Made by a program: the position numbers and the translations under genes. Positions 7,948-17,532 of a stretch of DNA of 64,000 nt are shown one piece after another. The notes under the pieces were generated by a model, which saw only the letters and a list, made by a program, of their open reading frames with translations, did not search any database and was not told the origin of the DNA. The stretch is from the NCBI RefSeq assembly GCF_000023585.1, contig NC_012914.1:4556001-4620000 (forward strand), in the 5' to 3' direction. The DNA comes from Paenibacillus sp. JDR-2. Its GTDB lineage: Bacteria; Bacillota; Bacilli; Paenibacillales; Paenibacillaceae. Numbering within the stretch: position 1 is the stretch's first letter; the number at the start of each line of letters is the position of its first letter.

Positions 7948-9072
7948 CTATACAAGCGAATCGCGAAGCAGGACCTTGATACCCTTAGGCGCATAGATGT
8001 CCACGATCGCGCCGGAAGTGCCGTTCGCCTGAATCCAGCCCATGCCGGATACGAAAATATCCTTCTTCGCTCCCCGCGGAATGCGAATCGAATGGCGGGT
8101 CCACGCCGGCATTTCATCCAGTTCTTCACGCGACGGACCGCCAAGCAGCTCTCCTCGGTGGTCTGCGTACAGCTCTTCAGCCCGCTCCAGCTTTGTGCGG
8201 TGCACATGAAGAGCATTGGAGATATAGAAAGTAAACGATTGACGCTCACCTTCAACAAAGTCGAACCGGACCAAGCTGTTGATAAACAACGACTGCTGAT
8301 CATTTAATTGGTAAACCAGCGGTTTGATCGGCTTATCCGGCAGCAAAGCCTGAAGGAAGCCGCGCGGAACGATTTCCGTCATCCGGGTAGGATACACAAT
8401 CCCAGGCGTATCGATAATCGACTTGCCGTCATCGAGTGGAATATGGACCGCGTCAAGCGTGGTTCCCGGGTAACGGGAAGTCGTCAGTTCACGTTCCATA
8501 TCGCTGTAGTCATGGATAAGACGGTTAATCAATGTCGATTTGCCGACATTGGTTGCTCCAACGACATAGACATCGCGGTCTTTCCGGTGACGCTCTATCG
8601 CTTCAATAACATGCTCGAAGCCGATATTCCGTTTGGCGCTGCAGAGCACGATATCTACCGTACGCAGCCCTTCTGCCTTCGCCTGCTTCTGAACCCAGTT
8701 CCGTAGACGGTTCAGATTAACCGACCGAGGCAGCAGATCAACCTTGTTGACCACCAGCACTACCGGATTATTGCCTACAAAACGCTGCAGGCCGGAAATC
8801 AGACTGCCCTCAAAATCAAATAAGTCGACAATATGGACAACCAAGCTGTCCGTCGACCCGATGCTGCCGAGCAGGCGCAAGAAATCATCCTGATCGACCG
8901 TTATCGATGAAGCTTCATTATAATTACGAATACGGAAGCATCTTTGGCAAATAACCGGCTCCCGGCTTAATGCCGCTTCGGGCAAGTAGCCCGACTCTTC
9001 CGGATGCTCCGTCTGGAGCTTTACTCCGCAGCCTGCGCATGCATGCGACTGACTATGCTGCTCTTCTCTCAC
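7948..9072 (-). CDS. yqeH: Ribosome biogenesis GTPase YqeH
   Basis: YqeH is a circularly permuted GTPase needed for assembly of the 30S subunit. The 374-residue product begins with a zinc finger (Cys12, Cys15, Cys42, Cys45). The GTPase motifs follow in permuted order: NKVD at 109-112, SAK at 145-147, the P-loop GATNVGKS at 172-179 and DTPG at 221-224. A C-terminal RNA-binding region follows. The start is GTG at 9072, overlapping the yqeG stop as GTGA. Confidence 0.96.
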   Translation of the reverse strand: MREEQHSQSHACAGCGVKLQTEHPEESGYLPEAALSREPVICQRCFRIRNYNEASSITVDQDDFLRLLGSIGSTDSLVVHIVDLFDFEGSLISGLQRFVGNNPVVLVVNKVDLLPRSVNLNRLRNWVQKQAKAEGLRTVDIVLCSAKRNIGFEHVIEAIERHRKDRDVYVVGATNVGKSTLINRLIHDYSDMERELTTSRYPGTTLDAVHIPLDDGKSIIDTPGIVYPTRMTEIVPRGFLQALLPDKPIKPLVYQLNDQQSLFINSLVRFDFVEGERQSFTFYISNALHVHRTKLERAEELYADHRGELLGGPSREELDEMPAWTRHSIRIPRGAKKDIFVSGMGWIQANGTSGAIVDIYAPKGIKVLLRDSLV

Positions 9073-9593
9073 TTCGTCTCCCCCTCATACCATGTCCCTT
9101 TTTTACGCAAACGGGAAAGAACAAACCGTTCGATTCTCCTGTTCACGCGGGTCATTATTCCTTCGTCAGCAGGAGCAATCGGCGTGACCAGAATCGTATA
9201 CAAACCCATACGTTTCCCGCCGAGTACATCCGTGAGCATCTGGTCGCCGAGCACAACGGTCTGCTCCACGGGCAGCCCCAGCACGCTCAATGCTTTATGG
9301 AACGCTTTATTCGCCGGCTTGCGCGCGGCATGAATAAACGGAATGCCCAGCGGATCAGCGAATTTGGACACTCTCGTCCTGTTATTATTCGACACAATGA
9401 CAACTTTAAAGCCATAATCCCGAACTTGTTCCAACCATGTCGTGAGCTGTGGCGTTGCAAGCGGCTCACGCGCTCCAACGAGCGTATTATCAAGATCGGT
9501 GATAATTCCGCGGACACCTTTTTTATATAACTCGTCCAGCTGAATATCGTACACCGAATTTACTCGTAAATGCGGCAATAATCTTTCGAACAT
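9069..9593 (-). CDS. yqeG: YqeG family HAD-IIIA phosphatase
   Basis: A 174-residue HAD hydrolase of unknown physiological substrate that heads the conserved yqe operon. The DxD nucleophile motif TDLDNTLVG has its aspartates at residues 33 and 35, followed by VIVSNNN (motif II) and LGDQMLTDVLG (motif IV). I prefer ATG at 9593, which matches the family's N-terminus and lies nine bases after GAGGGGG. The ATG at 9623 has a GGAG directly touching it, which would not work well. The stop overlaps the yqeH start. Confidence 0.9.
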   Translation of the reverse strand: MFERLLPHLRVNSVYDIQLDELYKKGVRGIITDLDNTLVGAREPLATPQLTTWLEQVRDYGFKVVIVSNNNRTRVSKFADPLGIPFIHAARKPANKAFHKALSVLGLPVEQTVVLGDQMLTDVLGGKRMGLYTILVTPIAPADEGIMTRVNRRIERFVLSRLRKKGTWYEGETK

Positions 9594-9679
9594 GCTGCCT
9601 TGCCCCCTCGAACTTTCGCTCATCTCCTGCTATCTTACGAAACTATACCATATATTCGGATTTTGTTGCAAAAGAAATA

Positions 9680-9700
9680 CCGCCCGCGCAAAGCGAGCGG
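9680..9700 (-). terminator. Terminator of the MoxR-DUF58-transglutaminase operon
   Basis: Arms CCGCTCGC and GCGGGCGG flank a small loop, followed on the minus strand by a T-rich stretch. It lies just past the stop of the transglutaminase gene and before yqeG. Confidence 0.7.
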
Positions 9701-9732
9701 CGATTTTTCCTTCTATATAATATACGCAATTT

Positions 9733-12003
9733 CTACAATTCCTCTTTAATCGCTTTGATCTTTAGAATAAACCGGTCGGTCTCCAAGCTTGTTGCCTGAA
9801 CGGAACTGTATTTCGCGCGTTCGAACTCGCCCAACACCTCGTGGAAAAGATTGTTCAGCCGTTTGTGGCTTGGCGACCATCTCTGAATCGCTTCGCGAAG
9901 CGTCTCATGCTCCCCGCGTTCATAACCTTTGCGCCGGCAAAGCCGCAGCAGCTTCTCCGTCTCCCATACAATCCGGTCATTGCCGGAATAAGCCCGGTAT
10001 CTGGATCGGATCCATGGAGTACGCAGCAAGACAAGAACAAGCACAAGCACGACAAGAACGGCTGCCGATACACTGCCCCAGATGATAGCGGAATGGTTGC
10101 CTCCCGTGCTTTCGGTCGCTTCCTCCTGTACCGGATCGGTATCAACCGCTGCGGTAGGCGTCGGCAATGCTTCCTGCTGCACCTCCGTCACCGAGTAAGG
10201 GAAGGTAAAGCCTGACGTAGGCTCGAACGGAATCCAGCCATACCCGTCGAAATAAATCTCTACCCAGGAATGCGCATCCGAGTTGCGGACGGTATACGTG
10301 CCAGCTCCGTCCGGATTTAATTCCGCTTCGCTTGGAATTCCGCCGGCAGACGGCACATATTCCGAGGCAGGGAGTACGCCAGGAGCGAAGCCTTTTACCC
10401 AGCGGGTAGGCAATCCGATAGAACGGGACATTACCGCCATAGCCGTCGAGAAATAATCGCAATAGCCTTCCTTCAGTTCAAAGAGGAACTGGTCGACGAA
10501 ATCCTTGCTGTCTCCGGTCAGCCTTGATTTGTCCGGTTCATTCGTATACATGAAGTTCTGGCGGAGATAAGTTTCAATCAGCTTGGCCTTATCGTAATCA
10601 TTCACTGCCGAAGCCGTTAGCGATACGGCAAGCGACCTTACGCGGCCCGGCAAGGAAGACGGAAGCTGCAAATATTGCTTCGTCTCGGCCGGATCCGGCA
10701 ATTCGGCTTCTGTCTTGCGAAGTCCTTCTTCATCTAATATGGTTACTTCCGAGGTTACCGCATAGCTTTGCGGGAATCTGCGCAGCGGCTTGTCAGACCA
10801 GATCAACTCCTGCTCGTTAACCGCCCACTTTAAGCTTTTCGGCAATACGGAAGCATCAGGATCATCCACCCAATGAACAGCTGTAATTGGAGACGCGGCG
10901 AACAAAACCGGATAAATATTATTGTTCGACATCCGGACCTGTTGGTCCACCTTCATCGTCTCGGCCTTCTCGCGTCCTTCGATCAGCGGAAGCTCCCAGT
11001 CTTTCCCCACCGAGGCTAACCGGTTCCGCTCCGTCTCGTCGTTCACCGTCCAGCCCGCTCCGGTGTACTCCGTCTTCGTCTCGCCTCTCCAGTAGCTCCG
11101 ATGGTTGGTTGTAATCGTCATAACCGGCGAATAGTCAAAATCAAAACCGCCGCCAAGCTCCGAATCATCGCGTCCATAGCCGGACTTGGTATTGCTGCTG
11201 CTCACGTCAACGGGAGCCGCGATTCCTTTGTCTCCAAGGAATACGTTAACCGTCTCGCCCTTGGATTCCTTCCACATCGTATAAGGATCTTGAATAATCG
11301 GCGATACGGTCGGCATCAGAATGCCGGCTGTCATCAGCACGGACAAAACAATAACGATGGGCATCAGCAACTGAAGCGGATATTCCGTAAGCTCCTTCCA
11401 GCTGTTCGGATGATGGCTTGCCAGCTTATGCAGATGGTTGGCTACCAGCCAGAGCAGGCCCAAGAAGACAATCCAGGCGACCTCATCCCACAGCCAGATT
11501 GGAGTAAAAGAATCCGCAATGGTCAGAACGAGAATATTGACGCTTATAAATCCGAATAATCGCATCCTTGTTGTAATCCACATATCAAACAAGATATACA
11601 AAACGAGCAGAGCACCGCTGATCCATATAAAAGGATACAGCTGCTCGGCATACCCCCACAACGTACGGAACAAATCGCCCAGCCGGTTCTCTTGATCGGA
11701 AACGGTTAAGACGACTTTTTTCAAATCGGCAAAATATGCCGTCGCGCCTACCGCAAGCAATAGCTGAACAACAATCCGCAGCACCCGCATGCTTCGCGGC
11801 AGCAGCCAGTCGGCAGCAACAGCGAAGAGCAGCGTGAAGCTGGCCGCGTAGAAGGTCTCACTCCACCAGAAGTCCTCGAAGATCCGGATCGTATGAATAA
11901 GCATAAGAGCAATAAATAATTGCGAGAGCTTCATATACCAGTTCGGCGTAACCTTGATGATCACCGTACGGCAGAAAGTAAACAAACGCGGCAAGAGGCT
12001 CAT
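9733..12003 (-). CDS. Membrane-anchored transglutaminase-like protein (TgpA family)
   Basis: A 756-residue protein with several N-terminal membrane segments (about residues 25-240), an external region, a transglutaminase-like core and a final membrane segment near 655-675 before a cytoplasmic tail (DUF4129-like). The core shows Cys515 in EGYCDYFSTAM, His578 in DAHSWVEI and Glu594 in the FEPT motif, where many homologues have the triad Asp. Members act at the cell envelope and their substrates are largely unknown. The gene is the last of the MoxR-DUF58-transglutaminase operon and overlaps DUF58 by ATGA. Confidence 0.9.
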   Translation of the reverse strand: MSLLPRLFTFCRTVIIKVTPNWYMKLSQLFIALMLIHTIRIFEDFWWSETFYAASFTLLFAVAADWLLPRSMRVLRIVVQLLLAVGATAYFADLKKVVLTVSDQENRLGDLFRTLWGYAEQLYPFIWISGALLVLYILFDMWITTRMRLFGFISVNILVLTIADSFTPIWLWDEVAWIVFLGLLWLVANHLHKLASHHPNSWKELTEYPLQLLMPIVIVLSVLMTAGILMPTVSPIIQDPYTMWKESKGETVNVFLGDKGIAAPVDVSSSNTKSGYGRDDSELGGGFDFDYSPVMTITTNHRSYWRGETKTEYTGAGWTVNDETERNRLASVGKDWELPLIEGREKAETMKVDQQVRMSNNNIYPVLFAASPITAVHWVDDPDASVLPKSLKWAVNEQELIWSDKPLRRFPQSYAVTSEVTILDEEGLRKTEAELPDPAETKQYLQLPSSLPGRVRSLAVSLTASAVNDYDKAKLIETYLRQNFMYTNEPDKSRLTGDSKDFVDQFLFELKEGYCDYFSTAMAVMSRSIGLPTRWVKGFAPGVLPASEYVPSAGGIPSEAELNPDGAGTYTVRNSDAHSWVEIYFDGYGWIPFEPTSGFTFPYSVTEVQQEALPTPTAAVDTDPVQEEATESTGGNHSAIIWGSVSAAVLVVLVLVLVLLRTPWIRSRYRAYSGNDRIVWETEKLLRLCRRKGYERGEHETLREAIQRWSPSHKRLNNLFHEVLGEFERAKYSSVQATSLETDRFILKIKAIKEEL

Positions 12004-13244
12004 GCCCGGCCTCCTTCCAGCACGGCAGGAAGCTCCTGCAGCTGCTTCAGTTCAAATAATGCCCAGCCTTTGCTGCGTATCATCAGGCGCCATTGTTCCT
12101 CCAGCCGTCTGTCACCGCCGATATGCATCAGACATGGCGTAAGACCTTTGCGGGAAAGCCATTCCATCGAACGGATAGCTTCCCTGCCGGAGGTTCCGCT
12201 TATAACGATTGCAAAGGAACCCTGTTCCAGCCGCGAGTCGGCTGCCACGAGAGACTTGTACAGCCCTTGCTCGGCATCGGCATCCACAAAGGTCAAATGC
12301 CTCATTAGCGCATTGCGCTGTTCTGCACCGGACTTAGGTGGGAGAATCGTCAGCTTTTTGCCTGCAGACATTAGTCCGATTGCCGTATCGCCTTTCAAAC
12401 CGCTGTCTATAAGCGAGGCTGCGGTTGATACCGCCAGCTCGAACCGTTCCGCACCCGAAGCGGGGTAATCGGCGGCATATCGGTCAAGAATAATAAGCGT
12501 ACGCGGCAATGACTCTCTCTCGAACGCCTTTGATTTCCAGTCGCCGGTCTTCGCTGTTGCGTTCCAGTGAATCCGCGATAGCCGGTCGCCGTACAAATAT
12601 TCCCGCACGCCGTTGATTTGCGTGGTTTCTTTTGCGGCCCGAGGGGCTGCGGCATGGGAGAAAGGCCCCCGGAAGCCGCTTTGAATGCTATGCCATTGGC
12701 GCAGCGGAACAATTTGCGGCAATACGCTGAATGCCGACTCCGAGCCGAATCGGCCGGAATGCTCAAACAAGCCGAATATATCATGGGAAATGCATTCGGT
12801 TGTGACGAAGCGGTATTCTCCGCGCTGAAGCGGCGGCGTCTGATACAGCACATCGCCGGAACGCTTGAAGCTCGGGACAAAAGAGGCTTCGAACTGCAGC
12901 TGCTGGCCGTTATGGCGCTGCAGCCTGTCTCTGACCAATACATAAGGAATCGGGTAAACGCCCGGAACCTTTACCGATAACTGAACATCCAGCGTGCTGC
13001 CTGCCGTAAGCGAGTGGTCGCTGCCCGCGGCAGCCCCGGTCTGCCGGTAGCTGCGGATGCCGGACACGCGGCTGATTCCGCTCCAACGCCCTAAAGCCAA
13101 ATAAAGCAGCAGCACGTTCAATATCATAAACAGCATTAATGCCGTTTTTCCGCCCTGAAACAACAAATAAAGCAATGCGGCGCCATAAATGATTGCGATA
13201 AGCCTCCAGCGTTTACGGGTCTTCGTCTCTTTCACCGCATTCAT
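12000..13244 (-). CDS. DUF58 domain membrane protein
   Basis: A 414-residue protein with two hydrophobic segments near residues 12-55 and the DUF58 core around 190-270. It contains the signature REYLYGDRLSRIHWNATAKTG followed by a VWA-like fold. DUF58 proteins almost always lie next to MoxR ATPases, as here, and are thought to be assembled or activated by them, but the function is not known. The start overlaps the tail of moxR and the stop overlaps the next gene, so the three are one operon. Confidence 0.9.
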   Translation of the reverse strand: MNAVKETKTRKRWRLIAIIYGAALLYLLFQGGKTALMLFMILNVLLLYLALGRWSGISRVSGIRSYRQTGAAAGSDHSLTAGSTLDVQLSVKVPGVYPIPYVLVRDRLQRHNGQQLQFEASFVPSFKRSGDVLYQTPPLQRGEYRFVTTECISHDIFGLFEHSGRFGSESAFSVLPQIVPLRQWHSIQSGFRGPFSHAAAPRAAKETTQINGVREYLYGDRLSRIHWNATAKTGDWKSKAFERESLPRTLIILDRYAADYPASGAERFELAVSTAASLIDSGLKGDTAIGLMSAGKKLTILPPKSGAEQRNALMRHLTFVDADAEQGLYKSLVAADSRLEQGSFAIVISGTSGREAIRSMEWLSRKGLTPCLMHIGGDRRLEEQWRLMIRSKGWALFELKQLQELPAVLEGGRA

Positions 13245-13248
13245 AGGA

Positions 13249-14205
13249 TCATCGCTCCAGTCTTACGGGAACCTTTGTCTTCTCAAGAACGTCGGCGATA
13301 ATATCTTCGCTTCTCAGCCCGTTCATCCTTGCGTCCGTGTGAAGCAGCAGACGGTGGGAAAGAACATACGGCGCTAATTGCTTGACGTCATCCGGAGTGA
13401 CAAACGTACGCTGGGCAAGGAACGCGCTGGCTTTCGCCGCACGCGATAACGCAATTGCGGCACGCGGGCTTGCGCCAAGAAGAACATGGGGATGCGAACG
13501 GGTAGCCCGCACAAGCTGAATCAAATAATTGCCGACCGCATCATCGATATGAACGGCTTGTACCTGCTGCTGGATTCTTTCGATATCTTCTATAGAAGTA
13601 ATCTGCTCCATGCGGTCAGACGGATGACCGGACTCTCTTGCCAAGATCATCCGCTGCTCATCCGCTTCGTTCGGATAGCCAAGGGTCAGCTTCATCATAA
13701 AGCGGTCGAGCTGGGCTTCCGGCAGAGAATACGTACCTTCGAAATCGATCGGATTTTGCGTAGCGAGCAGGATAAAGGGAGCCGGGAGCATATACGTATC
13801 GCCGTCAACGGTGACATGGCCCTCTTCCATCGCTTCCAGAAGGGCGGATTGCGTTTTTGTAGTCGCCCGATTAATCTCGTCGGCGAGCAGGACGTTTGTC
13901 ATGACCGGTCCCGGACGGAATATAAATTGCTCCTGCTTCGGATGATAAATCGACACGCCCGTAATATCGGTCGGTAGAAGGTCGGGATTGCATTGAATCC
14001 GGCGAAATTGGCCGCCTATAGTTCTCGCCAGTGCTTTCACCAGCTGCGTTTTGCCCGTCCCGGGAACATCCTCAAGCAATACGTGGCCCCCTGCAAGGAC
14101 GGCCACCATTAAACGTTCTATTTCACTTTGTTTTCCGAGAATACATTCATTCAAGCTATTTAGGATTAAGGAACATAATTGCATATCGGCAAGGCGTGTT
14201 TCCAT
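13249..14205 (-). CDS. MoxR family AAA+ ATPase
   Basis: A 318-residue AAA+ ATPase of the MoxR family, which remodels or activates VWA-type partner proteins. The Walker A GTGKT lies at residues 49-53, Walker B ADE ends at 110, and the sensor LLATQNPIDFEGTYSLPEAQ and arginine-finger segment LDRFMMK follow. ATG at 14205 lies seven bases after AGGAGG. ATG at 14211 is only one base from it, and the frame to 14238 has no ribosome-binding site. It is the first gene of the operon with DUF58 and the transglutaminase. Confidence 0.93.
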   Translation of the reverse strand: METRLADMQLCSLILNSLNECILGKQSEIERLMVAVLAGGHVLLEDVPGTGKTQLVKALARTIGGQFRRIQCNPDLLPTDITGVSIYHPKQEQFIFRPGPVMTNVLLADEINRATTKTQSALLEAMEEGHVTVDGDTYMLPAPFILLATQNPIDFEGTYSLPEAQLDRFMMKLTLGYPNEADEQRMILARESGHPSDRMEQITSIEDIERIQQQVQAVHIDDAVGNYLIQLVRATRSHPHVLLGASPRAAIALSRAAKASAFLAQRTFVTPDDVKQLAPYVLSHRLLLHTDARMNGLRSEDIIADVLEKTKVPVRLER

Positions 14206-14474
14206 GGACATACCTCCTGCTAAGAATAGTGGATGCAAATAATAAGGGGATTTAGTACCATTTTACAGCAGTACCTTCGAGTAGCACAAATGAACGAACT
14301 GCCGAAAAAAATTGGAGGATTCCACATAACCTGACAACCGTATTGCTCTGCTGCTGTAAAAAGTGGGAATCGGTATTCTCATATGATATATTGGCAATAT
14401 CTTCACTTTTAGACGAACGAAAGAACGAAAATGTTCTGTTCGCGTAAAACATTCCCTTAAGAAGGTGCCATCGT

Positions 14475-17114
14475 TTGCTGACTCATCTATCCCGTTTTAC
14501 CAACCGATTCAAAAACGTATTCAAACTGCTGTTCCCCGTTGCCATTCTTCTCTTTCTGTACACGCAAACCAGCGGCTTCATCAAAGAGATTAAGCCGGCG
14601 GCGGCTCTCCATCTGCTGAAGCATTTGCACTGGAGCGACCATCTTCAGCTTGCCGCCGTCTGTTTCCTGGCGGTAGCGGTCATGTCGGCATACGACTTTA
14701 CATTAGTCAGATGGAATCAGGCGCGAATGCCCTGGACCGCCGTGCTCAAAATAAGCTGGATCGCCAATTCCTTCAACAATGCCATGGGCTTCGCAGGGTT
14801 GACGGGGGCGGGGCTCCGAATCACGCTGTACCGCAAATGGGGCATTCAAGGCCCGGCATGGCTGCGGTCGCTGGTGTACCAGTCCTTATCCGCCCTTACC
14901 GGATTGTCTATTCTCTCCATCCTGCTGCTAGTTGGCGTCTGGAATGACCGCAGCCTGCTTGCGCATCATCTCTGGCTGTATCTTGCCGTCATCCTGATCG
15001 CCGTGTATGCGGTGCTGTTCGCTTTGCTCGGCAGGCTGCCCAGGCTCCGTAATCTGCTTGGATTGACAGATAAGGAACAGGAAGATGAAGTTTCCTTGTC
15101 GAAACCGCCGGCGCTTCGCATGATTACAACATCATTAGCGGAATGGCTGATGGCCGGCCTCTCCTTCTGGCTGATCATCCACTTGATGTATCTGCCTATC
15201 GGATTCCGGGAGGCTATGAGCATCTATGTCGTGGCAGCCGTTGCCGGCGTAGCGAGCTTTGTTCCGAGCGGACTTGGGTCCTTTGATGCGATCGTCCTGC
15301 TTGCTTTCCAGCACCTCGGCTTATCGCCCGACCAAGGGCTGGCCGTACTTGTGCTCTACCGGATCTTTTATTGTTTCCTTCCGTGGGCAGTTGGGCTAGC
15401 GCTGGCGACAACGGAATGGATTCCGAGCAAGGAAAGATGGAATCAAACGCAGGAGCAGGTTCTGAAGCCCGCTATCAAACGCTGGCATACGATCTGGAAT
15501 TGGCCTAGCCAAACAGCCGTTCTTAGCGATATTAGCACTTGGGCCCTTTCGGCTCTTGTATTTATAAGCGGCATCCTGCTATTAGTCTCCTCCGCCACGC
15601 CGGGCAGCTGGCACCGGATGCAGCTGCTCGAGCAGTTCGTAACTCCTTTTACGATGAAGGGCTCCCACCAGCTGGCCGTCCTCATCGGACTTCTAATGCT
15701 GATGGTCTCCGAGGGCATCCGTTTCCGCGTTAAACGGGCGTACTTCCTGGCGATGATTCTGCTGATCGGCGGTACGTTCGCCTTAATTCTGAAGGGCTTC
15801 GAATTCGAAGAAGCCATCTTTCTTCTGTTTGTCTGCCTGCTCTTATGGCTGTCCAAAGACAGGTTCAACCGGAAGGAATCCATCTTCACCTTGCGCAAAA
15901 CGATTGGCTGGGCAGGCATCTCGCTTATCGTTATGCTGCTGTATCTGTCTGTCGGAATATCGACCAACGAGCTTCCGCCCGGCATGTTCCATCATGCCAA
16001 ATGGCATGCCCGTTATACGTTGAAGGATGAAGAGCTGCTGCGCGAAGGTATCATTGCGCTCGCTGTGAGCTGGATTCTGCTTACGGTCCGGAGAATATTC
16101 GTGCCAAGCCTTCCCCCTGCCCCTAAACCGGGGCCTCAGGATTGGGAGAGGCTGGAGCAGCTGCTCGCCAAGCATCCCGGCAATTTCCTGACCCATCTAT
16201 TGTATATGGGCGACAAGAGCTTCATGTGGTCGCCCGACAATCAAGCGGTACTCTCGTATGGCCGCATCGGCAAAACCCTTGTAGCGCTTGGCGATCCGAT
16301 CGGGGATCCGGCTTCTGTCCGGCAGCTCGTGCGTCAATTCCGCGATTACGCGGATCATTACGCGGCGACGGCCGTCTTTTACCAGGTGAAAGCCGAAAAC
16401 CTGCCGCTCTATCACGAATACGGCTACCGGTTCTTCAAGCTTGGAGAGGAAGCGATTGTTCCGCTCGAGCAGTTCCAATTATCCGGCAGGCGAAAAGCGG
16501 ATTTGCGGGCGGCTTGCAACCGGTATGAACGGAACGGATTTACATTCGATATCGCGAAGCCGCCATTCAGTACAATGCTGCTGTCCGAGCTCAAGGCAGT
16601 GTCCGATGAATGGCTGGAAGACGATAAGGAAAAAGGCTTCTCGCTGGGCACCTTCTCCGAATCTTATCTGGAGCTGGCTCCGATTGCCGTCCTGCGGGAT
16701 AATGAGAACCGCGTCGCCGCTTTCGCCAGCATTATGCCGGTGTACGACCATCACAAATCCGTTTCCATTGATCTGATGCGTCACCGGGACGGCCTTAGCG
16801 GCGTAATGGATGTTCTGTTTGTTCATTTGCTGCAATGGGCTAAATCGGAGGGCTATGAAATCTTTAATCTGGGGATGGCGCCTCTCTCCAGTGTCGGAGA
16901 ATCGGTCTATGCCTACCGCGGGGAGAAGCTGGCAAGATGGGTTTTCTTAAAAGGAGGCCACTTCTATGGATTCCAGGGTATCCGTCGCTTCAAGGATAAG
17001 TTTGATCCGGAATGGGAACCGCGTTATCTGGCGTTTCCTCAAAATAGCCTCTTCCTGAGGCTTATCGTTCAGGTTACAAGAATGATCTCCCGCGGGACAG
17101 GAAGCGGCAGATAA
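14475..17114 (+). CDS. mprF: Phosphatidylglycerol lysyltransferase/flippase MprF
   Basis: MprF transfers lysine (or alanine) from aminoacyl-tRNA to phosphatidylglycerol and flips the product to the outer leaflet, reducing the negative surface charge and giving resistance to cationic peptides. The 879-residue product has about 14 membrane segments over residues 15-540, then the cytoplasmic DUF2156 synthase domain (about 560-860) with segments SYGRIGKTLVALGDPIG, RRKADLRAACNR and FNLGMAPLSSVG. The start is TTG at 14475 after AAGAAGGTG. It is divergent from the moxR operon and ends at a strong terminator. Confidence 0.93.
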   Translation: MLTHLSRFTNRFKNVFKLLFPVAILLFLYTQTSGFIKEIKPAAALHLLKHLHWSDHLQLAAVCFLAVAVMSAYDFTLVRWNQARMPWTAVLKISWIANSFNNAMGFAGLTGAGLRITLYRKWGIQGPAWLRSLVYQSLSALTGLSILSILLLVGVWNDRSLLAHHLWLYLAVILIAVYAVLFALLGRLPRLRNLLGLTDKEQEDEVSLSKPPALRMITTSLAEWLMAGLSFWLIIHLMYLPIGFREAMSIYVVAAVAGVASFVPSGLGSFDAIVLLAFQHLGLSPDQGLAVLVLYRIFYCFLPWAVGLALATTEWIPSKERWNQTQEQVLKPAIKRWHTIWNWPSQTAVLSDISTWALSALVFISGILLLVSSATPGSWHRMQLLEQFVTPFTMKGSHQLAVLIGLLMLMVSEGIRFRVKRAYFLAMILLIGGTFALILKGFEFEEAIFLLFVCLLLWLSKDRFNRKESIFTLRKTIGWAGISLIVMLLYLSVGISTNELPPGMFHHAKWHARYTLKDEELLREGIIALAVSWILLTVRRIFVPSLPPAPKPGPQDWERLEQLLAKHPGNFLTHLLYMGDKSFMWSPDNQAVLSYGRIGKTLVALGDPIGDPASVRQLVRQFRDYADHYAATAVFYQVKAENLPLYHEYGYRFFKLGEEAIVPLEQFQLSGRRKADLRAACNRYERNGFTFDIAKPPFSTMLLSELKAVSDEWLEDDKEKGFSLGTFSESYLELAPIAVLRDNENRVAAFASIMPVYDHHKSVSIDLMRHRDGLSGVMDVLFVHLLQWAKSEGYEIFNLGMAPLSSVGESVYAYRGEKLARWVFLKGGHFYGFQGIRRFKDKFDPEWEPRYLAFPQNSLFLRLIVQVTRMISRGTGSGR

Positions 17115-17133
17115 ATATAGCGCCTTGCAAAGA

Positions 17134-17170
17134 AAAAGCAGGCTTGCCCAAATGCGGCAAGCCTGCTTTT
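17134..17170. terminator. Bidirectional terminator between mprF and spoVAE
   Basis: Perfect arms AAAAGCAGGCTTGCC and GGCAAGCCTGCTTTT enclose a 7-base loop. The T and A runs let it serve the convergent mprF and spoVA transcripts. Confidence 0.9.
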
Positions 17171-17175
17171 CACCT

Positions 17176-17526
17176 TTAACCCTTCGGACGGACGACAAGC
17201 GCCGCCAGGAAGGAGAAGATAATCGCCGCTGAAATACCGGCGCTTGTGACTTTGAAGATTCCGGAGATGACCCCAATCCAGCCGGAATTTTGAAGCTCGG
17301 TCAACGCGCCGTGAACAAGCGCATTGCCGAAGCTGGTAATCGGCACGGTTGCGCCCGCCCCGGCAAAGCTAACGAGCGGCTCATACCAGCCGAGACCGTC
17401 GATGATCGCCCCTGCCACAACAAGCGTAGCCATCGTATGAGCCGGAGTCAGCTTCACGACATCAAATAGCAGCTGGCCAACGACGCAGATCGCGCCCCCT
17501 ACAACAAATGCCCATAGAAATTGCAT
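17176..17526 (-). CDS. spoVAE: Stage V sporulation protein AE (SpoVAEb type), downstream copy
   Basis: A 116-residue inner-membrane protein of the SpoVA channel, which moves dipicolinic acid into the forespore and out during germination. Four hydrophobic segments are visible. The conserved segments are GGAICVVGQLLFD near the start, FAGAGATVPITSFGNALVHGA in the middle, and a C-terminal AGISAAIIFSFL helix. It closely matches the other copy at 19187-19537. The gene follows spoVAD after 6 bp and ends the operon. Confidence 0.92.
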   Translation of the reverse strand: MQFLWAFVVGGAICVVGQLLFDVVKLTPAHTMATLVVAGAIIDGLGWYEPLVSFAGAGATVPITSFGNALVHGALTELQNSGWIGVISGIFKVTSAGISAAIIFSFLAALVVRPKG

Positions 17527-17532
17527 GCTGCT

